Shown here: positions 16,921-25,344 of the stretch, piece by piece
How positions within the stretch are numbered: position 1 is the stretch's first letter
Layout: each line of letters starts with the position of its first letter
Origin: Agromyces fucosus
GTDB taxonomy: Bacteria > Actinomycetota > Actinomycetes > Actinomycetales > Microbacteriaceae
DNA: 64,000 nt
Assembly (NCBI RefSeq): GCF_004134865.1
Contig: NZ_SDPO01000002.1
Coordinates: 496,001 to 560,000, forward strand
Direction: 5' to 3'
The notes under the pieces: model-generated
What the model saw: only the letters and a program-made list of their open reading frames with translations
What the model was told of the DNA's origin: nothing
Databases searched by the model: none
Made by a program: the position numbers and the translations under genes

Positions 16921-18501
16921 ATGAGCATCACCGAGACCGCTTCCTCGCCTGCATCAGCCCCCGACGTGCGGCTCATCGGGCACTGGATCGACGGCGCGCT
17001 GCGCGCGTCGACCTCCGGCCGCACCGCCCCCGTGTACAACCCCGCGACGGGCGCCGTGCAGGCCGAGGTCGCGCTGGCCGACCAGGCCGAGATCGACGCG
17101 GCGATCGCGTCCGCGCAGGCCGGGTACGAGCTGTGGAGCGGCTACTCGATCGCGAAGCGGCAGGGCGTCATGTTCGCGTTCCGCGAGCTGCTGAACTCGC
17201 GCAAGGGCGAGCTCGCGGCCCTCATCACCACCGAGCACGGCAAGGTCGTCTCCGACGCGATGGGCGAGATCATGCGCGGCCAGGAGGTCGTCGAGCTCGC
17301 CACCGGGTTCCCCAACCTGATCAAGGGCGCCTACTCCGAGAACGTCTCGACCGGCATCGACGTGTACTCGCTGAAGCAGCCGCTCGGCGTGGTCGGCATC
17401 ATCAGCCCGTTCAACTTCCCGGCCATGGTTCCGATGTGGTTCTTCCCCATCGCGATCGCCGCCGGCAACGCCGTGGTGCTGAAGCCGAGCGAGAAGGACC
17501 CGTCGGCGGCGCTCTGGCTCGCCGAGCTCTGGAAGGAGGCCGGCCTCCCCGACGGCGTGTTCACCGTGCTGCAGGGTGACAAGCTCGCCGTCGACGGCCT
17601 CCTCACCTCGCCGATCGTGCAGTCGATCTCGTTCGTCGGCTCGACCCCGATCGCCCAGTACATCTACGAGACCGCGTCGAAGCACGGTAAGCGCGTCCAG
17701 GCCCTCGGCGGCGCCAAGAACCACATGCTCGTGCTGCCCGATGCCGACCTCGACCTCGTCGCCGACCAGGCCGTGAACGCCGGGTACGGCGCCGCCGGCG
17801 AGCGCTGCATGGCGATCTCGGTCGTGCTGGCCGTCGAGCCGGTCGCCGACGAGCTGATCGGCAAGATCAGCGAGCGCATCGCGAAGCTGAAGATCGGCAA
17901 CGGCGCCGGCGTCGACGCCGGTGACGGAACGCTCAGTGAACCCGACATGGGCCCGCTCATCACCGAGGTGCACCGCGACAAGGTCGCCTCCTACGTCGAC
18001 ATCGCCGAGACCGACGGGGCGACGATCGTCGTCGACGGCCGCGGGTTCACCGTCGACGGCCACGAAGACGGCTTCTTCTTCGGTCCGACCCTGATCGACA
18101 ACGTACCCACCACCTCGCGTGCGTACACCGAGGAGATCTTCGGCCCGGTGCTCTCGGTCGTTCGCGTGGGCACCTACGACGAAGGCCTCGACCTCATCAA
18201 CTCGGGGCAGTTCGGCAACGGCACCGCGATCTTCACGAACGACGGCGGCGCAGCACGCCGCTTCCAGAACGAGGTGCAGGTCGGCATGATCGGCATCAAC
18301 GTGCCGATCCCGGTGCCCGTCGCCTACCACTCCTTCGGCGGGTGGAAGCAGTCGCTCTTCGGCGACGCGAAGGCCTACGGCGCTCACGGCTTCGACTTCT
18401 TCACCCGTGAGAAGGCGGTGACCGCCCGCTGGATCGACCCGGCCACCCGCAATGACTCCGCACAAGGCGGCATCAACCTCGGCTTCCCCCAGAACCACTG
18501 A
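16921..18501 (+). CDS. mmsA: CoA-acylating methylmalonate-semialdehyde dehydrogenase
   Basis: 526 residues. Family landmarks are IGHWIDGALRASTSGRTAPVYNPATG, GIISPFNFPAMVPMWFFPIAIAAGN, VGSTPIAQYIYE, ALGGAKNHMLVLPDAD and the catalytic AAGERCMAISV. It converts (methyl)malonate semialdehyde plus CoA and NAD to propionyl- or acetyl-CoA. Paired with a class III aminotransferase it fits beta-alanine degradation to acetyl-CoA. The ATG at 16921 has AAGGA seven bases upstream; a GTG at 16906 is less likely. Confidence 0.93.
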   Translation: MSITETASSPASAPDVRLIGHWIDGALRASTSGRTAPVYNPATGAVQAEVALADQAEIDAAIASAQAGYELWSGYSIAKRQGVMFAFRELLNSRKGELAALITTEHGKVVSDAMGEIMRGQEVVELATGFPNLIKGAYSENVSTGIDVYSLKQPLGVVGIISPFNFPAMVPMWFFPIAIAAGNAVVLKPSEKDPSAALWLAELWKEAGLPDGVFTVLQGDKLAVDGLLTSPIVQSISFVGSTPIAQYIYETASKHGKRVQALGGAKNHMLVLPDADLDLVADQAVNAGYGAAGERCMAISVVLAVEPVADELIGKISERIAKLKIGNGAGVDAGDGTLSEPDMGPLITEVHRDKVASYVDIAETDGATIVVDGRGFTVDGHEDGFFFGPTLIDNVPTTSRAYTEEIFGPVLSVVRVGTYDEGLDLINSGQFGNGTAIFTNDGGAARRFQNEVQVGMIGINVPIPVPVAYHSFGGWKQSLFGDAKAYGAHGFDFFTREKAVTARWIDPATRNDSAQGGINLGFPQNH

Positions 18502-18514
18502 TCGGAGCAGCGCC

Positions 18515-19927
18515 ATGACCGACACCATCACCGCCGAGACCGAGGCCGTCCACACCGACCGGTTCGGCACCGTGCATCCGCTGCCCGACGCCGCCGCCGA
18601 GGCCCAGGTCCGCGCTGAAGACCGAGCGCACGTCTTCCACTCGTGGAGCGCGCAGGCCCTCATCGACCCGCTGCCGATCGCCGCTGGCGAGGGCTCGACG
18701 TTCTGGGACTATCAGGGCAACGCGTACCTCGACTTCTCGTCGCAGCTCGTGAACCTGAACCTCGGGCACCAGCACCCCGACCTCGTCGCCGCGATCCAGC
18801 AGCAGGCCGGTCGCCTCGCGACCATCCAGCCGTCGATGGCGTCGGATGTCCGCAGCGAACTCGCCCGTCGCATCGCCGAGGTCGCCCCCGGCGACCTCGA
18901 CAAGGTGTTCTTCACCAACGGCGGCGCCGACGCCAACGAGTACGCCGTGCGCATGGCGCGCGCCGTCACAGGTCGCCGCAAGGTGCTCTCGATGTACCGC
19001 AGCTACCACGGCGGCACCGCGACCGCGATCTCGCTGACGGGCGACCCGCGCCGCTGGGCGAACGAGCCCTCCGACGGGTCCGTCGCCCACTTCATGGGCC
19101 CGTACGCGTACCGTTCGTCGTTCCACTCGGAGACCCCCGAGCAGGAGGCCGAGCGCGCGCTCGCCCACCTCGAGCAGCTCATCGTGCTCGAGGGCGCGAA
19201 CACCATCGCGGCGATCATCATCGAGACGATCGTGGGCACCAACGGCGTGCTCGTGCCCCCGACCGGCTACCTGCAGGGCGTTCGCGCGCTGTGCGACAAG
19301 TACGGCATCGTCTACATCGCCGACGAGGTCATGGTCGGCTTCGGCCGCATCGGCGAGTGGTTCGCGGTCAACGCGTTCGACGTCGTGCCCGACCTCATCA
19401 CCTTCGCGAAGGGCGTGAACTCGGGCTACGTGCCGCTCGGCGGCGTGGTCATCTCGCAGAGGATCGCCGGGCACTTCGACACGGTCGCCTTCGCGGGCGG
19501 GCTCACGTACTCGGGTCACCCGCTCGCGTGCGCCGCCGGTGTCGCGACGTTCGAGGTGTTCGAGCGCGACGGCATCCTCGAGCGCGTGCGCGACCTCGGC
19601 TTGCGCGTCGTCGAGCCGCGCCTCCGCGAGATCGCGGCGAAGCACCCGTCGGTCGGCGAGATCCGCGGTGCCGGACTGTTCTGGGCGATCGAACTCGTGC
19701 GCGACCCTGCCTCGCGCGAGCCGCTCGTGCCCTTCAACGCGAGCGGGGCGGATGCCGCGCCGATGGCGGCCGTCGCCGCCGCCTGCAAGCAGGCGGGACT
19801 CTGGCCGTTCATCCACTTCAACCGGATGCACGTGGCACCGCCGCTCGTCATCACCGAGGAGGAGCTCGTGCGCGGGCTCGACATCATCGACGAGGCGCTG
19901 ACGATCGCCGACGGCTACGTCGTCTGA
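18515..19927 (+). CDS. class III aminotransferase (beta-alanine/GABA type)
   Basis: 470 residues, PLP-dependent class III aminotransferase: VFFTNGGADANEYAVRMAR, SMYRSYHGGT, the cofactor Asp in YIADEVMVGFGRIGEW and the Schiff-base Lys in LITFAKGVNSGYVPLGG. It begins 13 bp after mmsA, so they are co-transcribed. The product of a beta-alanine:pyruvate reaction, malonate semialdehyde, is the substrate of MmsA. Taurine or GABA as amino donor cannot be excluded from sequence. Confidence 0.88.
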   Translation: MTDTITAETEAVHTDRFGTVHPLPDAAAEAQVRAEDRAHVFHSWSAQALIDPLPIAAGEGSTFWDYQGNAYLDFSSQLVNLNLGHQHPDLVAAIQQQAGRLATIQPSMASDVRSELARRIAEVAPGDLDKVFFTNGGADANEYAVRMARAVTGRRKVLSMYRSYHGGTATAISLTGDPRRWANEPSDGSVAHFMGPYAYRSSFHSETPEQEAERALAHLEQLIVLEGANTIAAIIIETIVGTNGVLVPPTGYLQGVRALCDKYGIVYIADEVMVGFGRIGEWFAVNAFDVVPDLITFAKGVNSGYVPLGGVVISQRIAGHFDTVAFAGGLTYSGHPLACAAGVATFEVFERDGILERVRDLGLRVVEPRLREIAAKHPSVGEIRGAGLFWAIELVRDPASREPLVPFNASGADAAPMAAVAAACKQAGLWPFIHFNRMHVAPPLVITEEELVRGLDIIDEALTIADGYVV

Positions 19928-19954
19928 CGCGTTCCCCGCTGACGCGCCCTGCCG

Positions 19955-20014
19955 GATGCAGGGGATCCGGTGGCACACGGCTCTCGAGCCCGGTGCCACG
20001 GGGTCCCCTGCATC
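19955..20014. terminator. long hairpin after aminotransferase
   Basis: Arms at 19955-19976 and 19993-20014 pair almost perfectly (GATGCAGGGGA and its complement at the base, GGTGGCAC and its complement at the top), with a 16-base loop. It lies 27 bp past the aminotransferase stop and before the amine oxidase promoter, so it ends the mmsA operon. Confidence 0.75.
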
Positions 20015-20047
20015 TCGTCGTTCCGGGGTTGGTGCCGGGCCGTCGGC

Positions 20048-20053
20048 TAGCCT
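20048..20053 (+). promoter_or_regulatory. TAGCCT -10 box, leaderless start
   Basis: TAGCCT is followed by seven bases and then the ATG at 20061, with no Shine-Dalgarno sequence. This implies transcription beginning at or within a base or two of the start codon. Confidence 0.5.
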
Positions 20054-20060
20054 GATTCCC

Positions 20061-21554
20061 ATGGACTCACGGGGGGCGCCCGGCGGCATGGGCCGGCGAA
20101 CCTTCCTCGCCGCCTCGCTCTCGAGCGTCGCGGCACTCGCGCTCGCGAGTTGCAGCTGGCCCGAACCGAGCCCGACCCCGCCGCCCACGACGGCGCCCCC
20201 GACCACGGCACCGCCCGCGCCGACGAACGGCGTGCCCGTGCCGACGGCGATGCGCCGCTCGCGCTGGGGTGCCGATCCCTTCTCGCGCGGCGCCTTCAGC
20301 TTCGACTCCGTCGGGAGCACGCCCGAGCTTCGGCGGGCGCTCGCCGAGCCGGTCGAGAGCCGGCTCGTCATCGCCGGCGAGGCGACCGACCCCGACCACC
20401 CCGGCACGCTCGAGGGTGCGCGCGTCTCGGGTATCCGCGCCGCCGCCGACATCGCCCGACTCGGCACGGCCGGCGAACGCGTGGCGGTGGTCGGGGCCGG
20501 ACTCGCGGGACTGACGGCCGCACGAGCCCTCGTCGACGCGGGCTTCGAGGTCGTCGTGCTCGAGGCTCGCGACCGGCTCGGCGGACGCATCCACAGCACC
20601 GATGCCACCGGCTTCGACACCCCCGTCGAACTCGGCGGCGTGTTCACGGGCGACGACGAGGATCTCATCGACGCGCTGCACGAGGCATCCGTCGACACCG
20701 TTCCGTTCGCGCCCGACGTCTCGGCGACGACCACGGCGGGTCTCCGGCTGCCGATCCCGACCACGGGCCCCGACGCCATCGCGACAGCGCAGGAGTGGGC
20801 GGCGGTGCAGCCGAACGACGTGTCGCTCGCGACGGCGCTGACGGGCTCGGGCGCGACGCCGCTCTCGGCCGTGCCCGACGACGCGGGCGTGAGCCCCGCC
20901 GACTGGCTCGCGCACTCGATCAACAGCGGGGTGGCGCCGACGACCGGTGCGATCACCTCGGTGATCTCAGCGGGGCAGTACGACGCGGACCGCGTCGGTC
21001 AGCTCGGCGAACTCGTGACGGGCCGGTTCTCCGACCTCGTCGACGCACTCGCCGAGCCGCTCGAGATCGCCGTGTCGAGCGTCGTCACGAAGATCTCGTA
21101 CACCGACCGCCGGGTCAGCCTCCGTCTCGACTCCGGCGAGTCCCTCACCGCCGATCGCGCCGTCGTCACCATTCCGATCGGGGTGCTGAAGACCGACACC
21201 GTGCGCTTCAGCCCGGCGCTGCCGCTCATGCACCAGCGGGCGATCTCGGTACTCGGCATGGGACTGCTCGACACCGTGTGGCTGCGATTCGACGAGGCGT
21301 TCTGGCGAACGGATGTCGCGGGAGCGCCGGATGCCCCTGGCTCCCCCGACCTCGCCACCCCGAACGTGCTCACCGTCGTCGGCGAGACCTCCCCGGTCGC
21401 GACCTGGATCGACGTCGGCCTCGCGACCGGCGAACCGGTCCTCATGGGCCTCATCGCTGCAGTGCAGGCGACTCGACTCGAGGAGCTCGACGATCCGGCG
21501 TTCCAGGCCGAGGTGCTGGGCGCGCTCGCGCCCTTCGCCACAGCATCCGGTTGA
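20061..21554 (+). CDS. flavin monoamine oxidase with circularly permuted FAD domain, exported
   Basis: 497 residues. The N-terminus has a twin-arginine/lipoprotein signal (GRRTFLAASL, lipobox-like ALASC at Cys31) and a Pro/Thr linker to about residue 60. Next come the motifs that normally close an amine oxidase: RWGADPFSRGAF (68-79) and GEATDPDHPGTLEGARVSG (106-124). Only then comes the usual N-terminal FAD loop VAVVGAGLAGL (141-151) with Glu168 and GGR (174-176). Lys377 in PIGVLK matches the conserved active-site lysine. The chain ends where the RWGADP segment would normally begin. All expected parts are present, in permuted order. Substrate unknown; the 3' end overlaps the convergent Pr6Pr gene by 104 bp. 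Confidence 0.85.
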   Translation: MDSRGAPGGMGRRTFLAASLSSVAALALASCSWPEPSPTPPPTTAPPTTAPPAPTNGVPVPTAMRRSRWGADPFSRGAFSFDSVGSTPELRRALAEPVESRLVIAGEATDPDHPGTLEGARVSGIRAAADIARLGTAGERVAVVGAGLAGLTAARALVDAGFEVVVLEARDRLGGRIHSTDATGFDTPVELGGVFTGDDEDLIDALHEASVDTVPFAPDVSATTTAGLRLPIPTTGPDAIATAQEWAAVQPNDVSLATALTGSGATPLSAVPDDAGVSPADWLAHSINSGVAPTTGAITSVISAGQYDADRVGQLGELVTGRFSDLVDALAEPLEIAVSSVVTKISYTDRRVSLRLDSGESLTADRAVVTIPIGVLKTDTVRFSPALPLMHQRAISVLGMGLLDTVWLRFDEAFWRTDVAGAPDAPGSPDLATPNVLTVVGETSPVATWIDVGLATGEPVLMGLIAAVQATRLEELDDPAFQAEVLGALAPFATASG

Positions 21555-22224
21555 TCGCGACGAGCCCTGCCGTCAGCGAGACGAAGATCGCGAGCACGAG
21601 CAGGCAGTAGACGGCGACGCCCATCGGCCCGCCGACCTGCGCCTCGTCGAGGAAGAAGTACGGATACCAGCCGACGTCCGCCCCGCGGAACAGCGTGTAG
21701 ACGAGCCAGATCGACGGGAAGACCAGCACCCAGCCGACGGTCGACCAAGGCACGCGCGGGTTCACGGCCATGATGGCGTCCGTCGTCCACGCGATGAGGG
21801 CGAGCGCCGGCACGATGAAGTGCAGCACGGTGTCGGACCACGGCACCTCCATGCGGTAGTCGCGGGTCGACGCCTGGGCGACGATGACGGCGAACACGAT
21901 GCCCGAGATGAGCACGTACACGGTGACCATGGTGCGGAGGATCCCGAGCCAGGCGGGGTCGCGCGGCGTGAACAGGGCGAAGGCGGCTGCGATGCCGAGC
22001 GTCACGACCGCGGCGAACGCCGACTGCACGGTGAAGTAGCTGAAGAAGTTCGCCGTCGCGAAGAGCCGGAAGCCGAGCACGTACTGGAAGTTGCCGATGA
22101 GCGCGACGATCTCGAGGGCCGCGATCAGCAGGCGGAAGACCCCGAGCCATCGCCTGGCCCGCTGCATCCGCTTCGCCTCGTCAGCGCTGGTCTCCTCAGC
22201 GCTGGTGCGTCGCGAGCGGGCCAT
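21451..22224 (-). CDS. Pr6Pr-family integral membrane protein
   Basis: 257 residues with six to seven predicted spans, for example LLIAALEIVALIGNFQYVL, FFSYFTVQSAFAAVVTLGI and VLHFIVPALALIAWTTDAIMA. The pattern FFSYFTVQS and the Asp/Lys-poor core are typical of the Pr6Pr (DUF) family, of unknown function. The charged C-terminal tail is encoded across the 3' end of the amine oxidase gene. TAGCGT lies six bases before the ATG, a leaderless arrangement. Confidence 0.85.
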   Translation of the reverse strand: MARSRRTSAEETSADEAKRMQRARRWLGVFRLLIAALEIVALIGNFQYVLGFRLFATANFFSYFTVQSAFAAVVTLGIAAAFALFTPRDPAWLGILRTMVTVYVLISGIVFAVIVAQASTRDYRMEVPWSDTVLHFIVPALALIAWTTDAIMAVNPRVPWSTVGWVLVFPSIWLVYTLFRGADVGWYPYFFLDEAQVGGPMGVAVYCLLVLAIFVSLTAGLVAINRMLWRRARARPAPRPGTPDRRAPRVESPALQR

Positions 22225-22230
22225 GCTCCA

Positions 22231-22236
22231 ACGCTA
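22231..22236 (-). promoter_or_regulatory. TAGCGT -10 box, leaderless start of Pr6Pr gene
   Basis: Read leftward, TAGCGT is followed by TGGAGC and the ATG at 22224. The six-base spacing leaves no room for a ribosome binding site. Confidence 0.45.
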
Positions 22237-22265
22237 GCCGTCCCGCCGCGGCGTGCCCCGCTCCG

Positions 22266-23093
22266 CTACTCGAGCGGCGGGGCCTCGCCGTCGTCCTCGA
22301 GCGGGCGAAGGATGCGGTCGAGGAAGCGCCGGGTGCGCTCGTGCGTCGGGTTCGTGAAGATCGCGCCGGGCGCGCCGCGCTCGACGACGACGCCGCCGTC
22401 CATGAACAGCACCTCGTCGGCCGCCTGCCGTGCGAAGCTCAGCTCGTGGGTGACGACGACCATGGTCCAGCCCTCGTCGGCGAGCTCCTTGATGACCTGC
22501 AGCACCTCGCCCACGAGTTCGGGGTCGAGCGCGCTCGTGGGCTCGTCGAAGAGCAACAGCTGCGGCTTCAGGGCCAGCGCGCGCACGATGCCGACGCGCT
22601 GCTGCTGCCCGCCCGAGAGCTCGAAGGGGTAGGCGTCGCGCTTCTCGGCGAGGCCCACGCGGTCGAGCAGGGCGGATGCCTCGGCGACCGCCTGCTTCTT
22701 CGGCACCTTCTGCACGCGCACCGGACCCTCGATGACGTTCTCGATGACCGTCATGTGCGGGAAGAGGTTGTGCTGCTGGAACACCATCGCCGAGCGGTCG
22801 CGCAGCGCGTAGCGCTGGGCCTTCGGCACCGGCACGGCGAAGTCGATGACCGGGCCGCCGGCGAAGTCGATCGTGCCGGCGCTCGGCGTCTCGAGGCCGT
22901 TCAGCGAGCGCAGCACGGTGGTCTTGCCCGAGCCGCTCGGGCCGATCAGCACGACGACCTCGCCCCGCCGCACCTCGAGGTCGATCGAGCGCAGCACCTC
23001 GTTGTCGCCGAACGACTTGCGGATGCCCCGTGCCGAGAGCAGCACCGAGTCATCCGGCGTCGCTGCAGGGGCGAGCGGATCAGTGGGCGACAT
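22266..23093 (-). CDS. polar amino-acid ABC transporter, ATP-binding protein
   Basis: 275 residues. Walker [10 protein letters not shown], signature [17 protein letters not shown], Walker [15 protein letters not shown] and the H-loop VVVTHE are all intact; the subgroup is the GlnQ/TcyC-like family. It overlaps the permease gene by 14 bp and completes an importer with the binding protein at 23860. Confidence 0.93.
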   Translation of the reverse strand: MSPTDPLAPAATPDDSVLLSARGIRKSFGDNEVLRSIDLEVRRGEVVVLIGPSGSGKTTVLRSLNGLETPSAGTIDFAGGPVIDFAVPVPKAQRYALRDRSAMVFQQHNLFPHMTVIENVIEGPVRVQKVPKKQAVAEASALLDRVGLAEKRDAYPFELSGGQQQRVGIVRALALKPQLLLFDEPTSALDPELVGEVLQVIKELADEGWTMVVVTHELSFARQAADEVLFMDGGVVVERGAPGAIFTNPTHERTRRFLDRILRPLEDDGEAPPLE

Positions 23094-23742
23094 AGCGGTC
23101 CAATCGCTTCTCGAGCAGGTTCTGCCCGCTCGAGAGCACGAGGCAGAACAGCCAGTAGATGAGCGCCGCCTCGATGTAGATGAGCAGGAACTCGCGGCTG
23201 AACGCCGCGATCTCCTGCGCCACCCGGAACATCTCGGTCACGAGGATGAGCGAGGCGAGCGAGGTGTCCTTCACGAGCGAGATGAAGGTGTTCGACAGCG
23301 GCGGCACCGAGACGCGTGCCGCCTGCGGCAGGATCAGCCGGGTGAGCGTCGTGCCCGGCGACATGCCGATCGTGTACCCGGCCTCCCACTGCCCCTTCGG
23401 CACCGAGAGGATCGCCGCCCTGATCACCTCGGCCGCATAGCCGCCGACGTTGAGCGAGAACGCGATGATCGCGCTCGGCCACGGGTCGATCGTGATGCCG
23501 ATCGACGGCATGCCGTAGAAGATCACGAACAGTTGCACGAGCAGCGGGGTGCCGCGGATCACCGAGATGTAGAACCTCGCGATGCCGCTCAGCACCCGGT
23601 TGCGGCTGAGGCGCATGAGCGCGACGCCGAGCGCAAGTACGAGGCCGAGCGCGAAGGAGGCCACCGCGAGCGGGATGGTGCCGCTGATGCCGCCCCAGAA
23701 CAATGGCCAGAACGAGTCGAGCGCGAGCTGCCAGTCGGTCAT
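23080..23742 (-). CDS. polar amino-acid ABC transporter, permease
   Basis: 220 residues from MTDWQLALD. HisM/TcyB-type inner-membrane subunit with about five spans; the coupling helix region reads [45 protein letters not shown], the EAA-loop signature of amino-acid importers. The sequence recalls L-cystine permeases (TcyB/YecS) more than glutamine ones. A longer in-frame start would extend 17 residues without a better ribosome site. Confidence 0.92.
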   Translation of the reverse strand: MTDWQLALDSFWPLFWGGISGTIPLAVASFALGLVLALGVALMRLSRNRVLSGIARFYISVIRGTPLLVQLFVIFYGMPSIGITIDPWPSAIIAFSLNVGGYAAEVIRAAILSVPKGQWEAGYTIGMSPGTTLTRLILPQAARVSVPPLSNTFISLVKDTSLASLILVTEMFRVAQEIAAFSREFLLIYIEAALIYWLFCLVLSSGQNLLEKRLDRYVAH

Positions 23743-23859
23743 CGCCTCACCGCCTTCCGGAATGCGGCGGATGCCGCGAACCCATGATTCCACCCGGGCG
23801 TGGTCGCCCGCGCGAATCAGGGGCGGATCGCGACATCCGCCGGTGTGTACGGTCGAGCG

Positions 23860-24675
23860 CTACTGCGAGACGTCCTCGCCGAAGTACTTCTCGCCGAGCT
23901 CGGCGAGTACGCCCTCCTCGCGGAGTTCGGCGAGCGCCGCGTCGACGGCCTTCACGAGCGCGGTCTTGTCCTTCGCGAAGGTGAGGGCGCTCTCGCTCGG
24001 GTCGGTCTCGGCGGCGACGGCGAGCTTCGCATCGGGCGTCTGCTTGAGGTAGTCGAGGTAGGTGAGCTTGTCGTTGACGGTCGCGTCGACGCGGCCCTGC
24101 TCGAGGAGGGCGACGGCCTGCGCCCAGCCCTCGACGGCCTCGACGTTCGCGCCGGCGTCGACTGCGAGCTGGTAGAAGTTGCTCGTCAGCGACTGCGCCG
24201 TGGTCTTGCCCGCGAGGTCTTCGAAGCTCGAGATCGAGTCGTCGCCCTCGTTCACCACGACGACGCTCGGCGACACCGTGTACGGCGTCGAGAAGAGGTA
24301 GCTCTCTTCACGCTCGGGGTTGATCGACACCTGGTTCGCGATGACGTCGAAACGGCCCGCGTCGAGGCCCGCGAAGATCGCGTCCCACTGGGTCTCCTCG
24401 AACTGGATCTCGAGGCCGAGCTTCTCGGCGACGGCCTCCGCGACCTCGACGTCGTAGCCGACGAGCTCGCCCGCGCCGCCCTCGTGGAACGTGAAGGGCG
24501 GGTAGGTGCCCTCGGTCGCGACCGTCAGCGTCCCGGCCTTCACGAGTCCGTACTCGTCGCCACCGGCTGCTTCGCTCGCCGCGGGCGCTCCGCTCGAGCA
24601 GGCGGCGAGGGACACGAGGGCGGCGGATGCTGCGGCGAGGCCGAGCAGGGTGCGGACGCGGGGTGCGCGAGACAT
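23860..24675 (-). CDS. polar amino-acid ABC transporter, substrate-binding lipoprotein
   Basis: 271 residues. Lipoprotein signal with lipobox LVSLAAC, then a type 3 solute-binding domain: LTVATEGTYPPFTFHEGGAGELVGYDVEVAEAVAEKLG and WDAIFAGLDAGRFDVIANQVSINPEREESYLFSTPYT. The latter stretch resembles FliY/TcyA cystine-binding proteins. It is first in the operon; 118 bp separate it from the permease. Upstream sequence (24676-24964) shows no riboswitch that I recognise. Confidence 0.92.
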   Translation of the reverse strand: MSRAPRVRTLLGLAAASAALVSLAACSSGAPAASEAAGGDEYGLVKAGTLTVATEGTYPPFTFHEGGAGELVGYDVEVAEAVAEKLGLEIQFEETQWDAIFAGLDAGRFDVIANQVSINPEREESYLFSTPYTVSPSVVVVNEGDDSISSFEDLAGKTTAQSLTSNFYQLAVDAGANVEAVEGWAQAVALLEQGRVDATVNDKLTYLDYLKQTPDAKLAVAAETDPSESALTFAKDKTALVKAVDAALAELREEGVLAELGEKYFGEDVSQ

Positions 24676-24964
24676 GTGGAGCTCCGTTCGTGGGGAGTGC
24701 TGAGCGGCGACGTGGTGCCGTGCCGCGGGGTCGAGTCCATCACGGCCTCGCCCGTCAGGGAAACGGCGTTACCTCTCGTTTCATTTCCGAATCCGCTGGA
24801 TTCGCAGCTTCCGATCACATTCCGCGCGCGGCATATCGTGTCGGCGTCCGCTCGTGCAAGCCCTTCCGCCGCATGATCACCGGTCGATACGCTGGCCGCG
24901 GCGACGGAGTTCCCTCCGTCGTCGTGGTGCCCCCCCACACCGATCGGAAGGAAACCTTCACCCC

Positions 24965-25291
24965 GTGATCACCCTGTCATGGCTCCTCATCATCGCGCTC
25001 GTCGGCGGCGCACTCGCGCTCGTCGACGGCATCCGACGCCTCAGAGGGCGAGGCAGCTCCGTCGTCGGCATCATCGAGGTCGTGGTCGCTGCACTGTTCG
25101 TGCTGTCGCTCTTCCTGCCCGGGATCCCGTTCGGATCGCTCGTGCTCGGCATCGCCACGCTCGTCGTGCTCGTCGTCGCGCTCATCGTCCGCGGACGCAC
25201 CAGCCTCGCGGTCACGATCGCCGCGATCGTGCTCGTCGCGCTCTGGCTCGTGCTCGTGAACCGCTGGCTCGTCATCCCCGGCATCAACTGA
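24965..25291 (+). CDS. small hypothetical membrane protein
   Basis: 108 residues from GTG 24965, with three to four hydrophobic segments (WLLIIALVGGALALVDGI, IIEVVVAALFVLSLFLPG, LVLGIATLVVLVVALIVRG, IAAIVLVALWLVLVNRWL). No family recognised. GGAAGG occurs 12-17 bases before the GTG, somewhat far. It is a single gene closed by a strong hairpin. Confidence 0.7.
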   Translation: MITLSWLLIIALVGGALALVDGIRRLRGRGSSVVGIIEVVVAALFVLSLFLPGIPFGSLVLGIATLVVLVVALIVRGRTSLAVTIAAIVLVALWLVLVNRWLVIPGIN

Positions 25292-25300
25292 GGGCTGACC

Positions 25301-25330
25301 AAGGGGGGCGGCCATGCGGCCGCCCCCCTT
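25301..25330. terminator. 13-bp perfect hairpin, bidirectional
   Basis: Perfect 13-bp arms (AAGGGGGGCGGCC and complement) around the loop ATGC, with an AA/TT base that gives a short T run in both directions. It sits between the small membrane protein and the convergent aldehyde dehydrogenase and probably serves both. Confidence 0.85.
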
Positions 25331-25344
25331 CGTCGACTCGAGCG

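Noticed and set aside
20061..21554. Amine oxidase as a truncated or frameshifted pseudogene
   Set aside because: The frame is intact over 497 residues and every expected motif is present once; only their order is changed.
24676..24964. Riboswitch (for example SAM or T-box) before the amino-acid importer
   Set aside because: I could not find the conserved core or a convincing multi-helix fold; only short AT-rich patches are visible.
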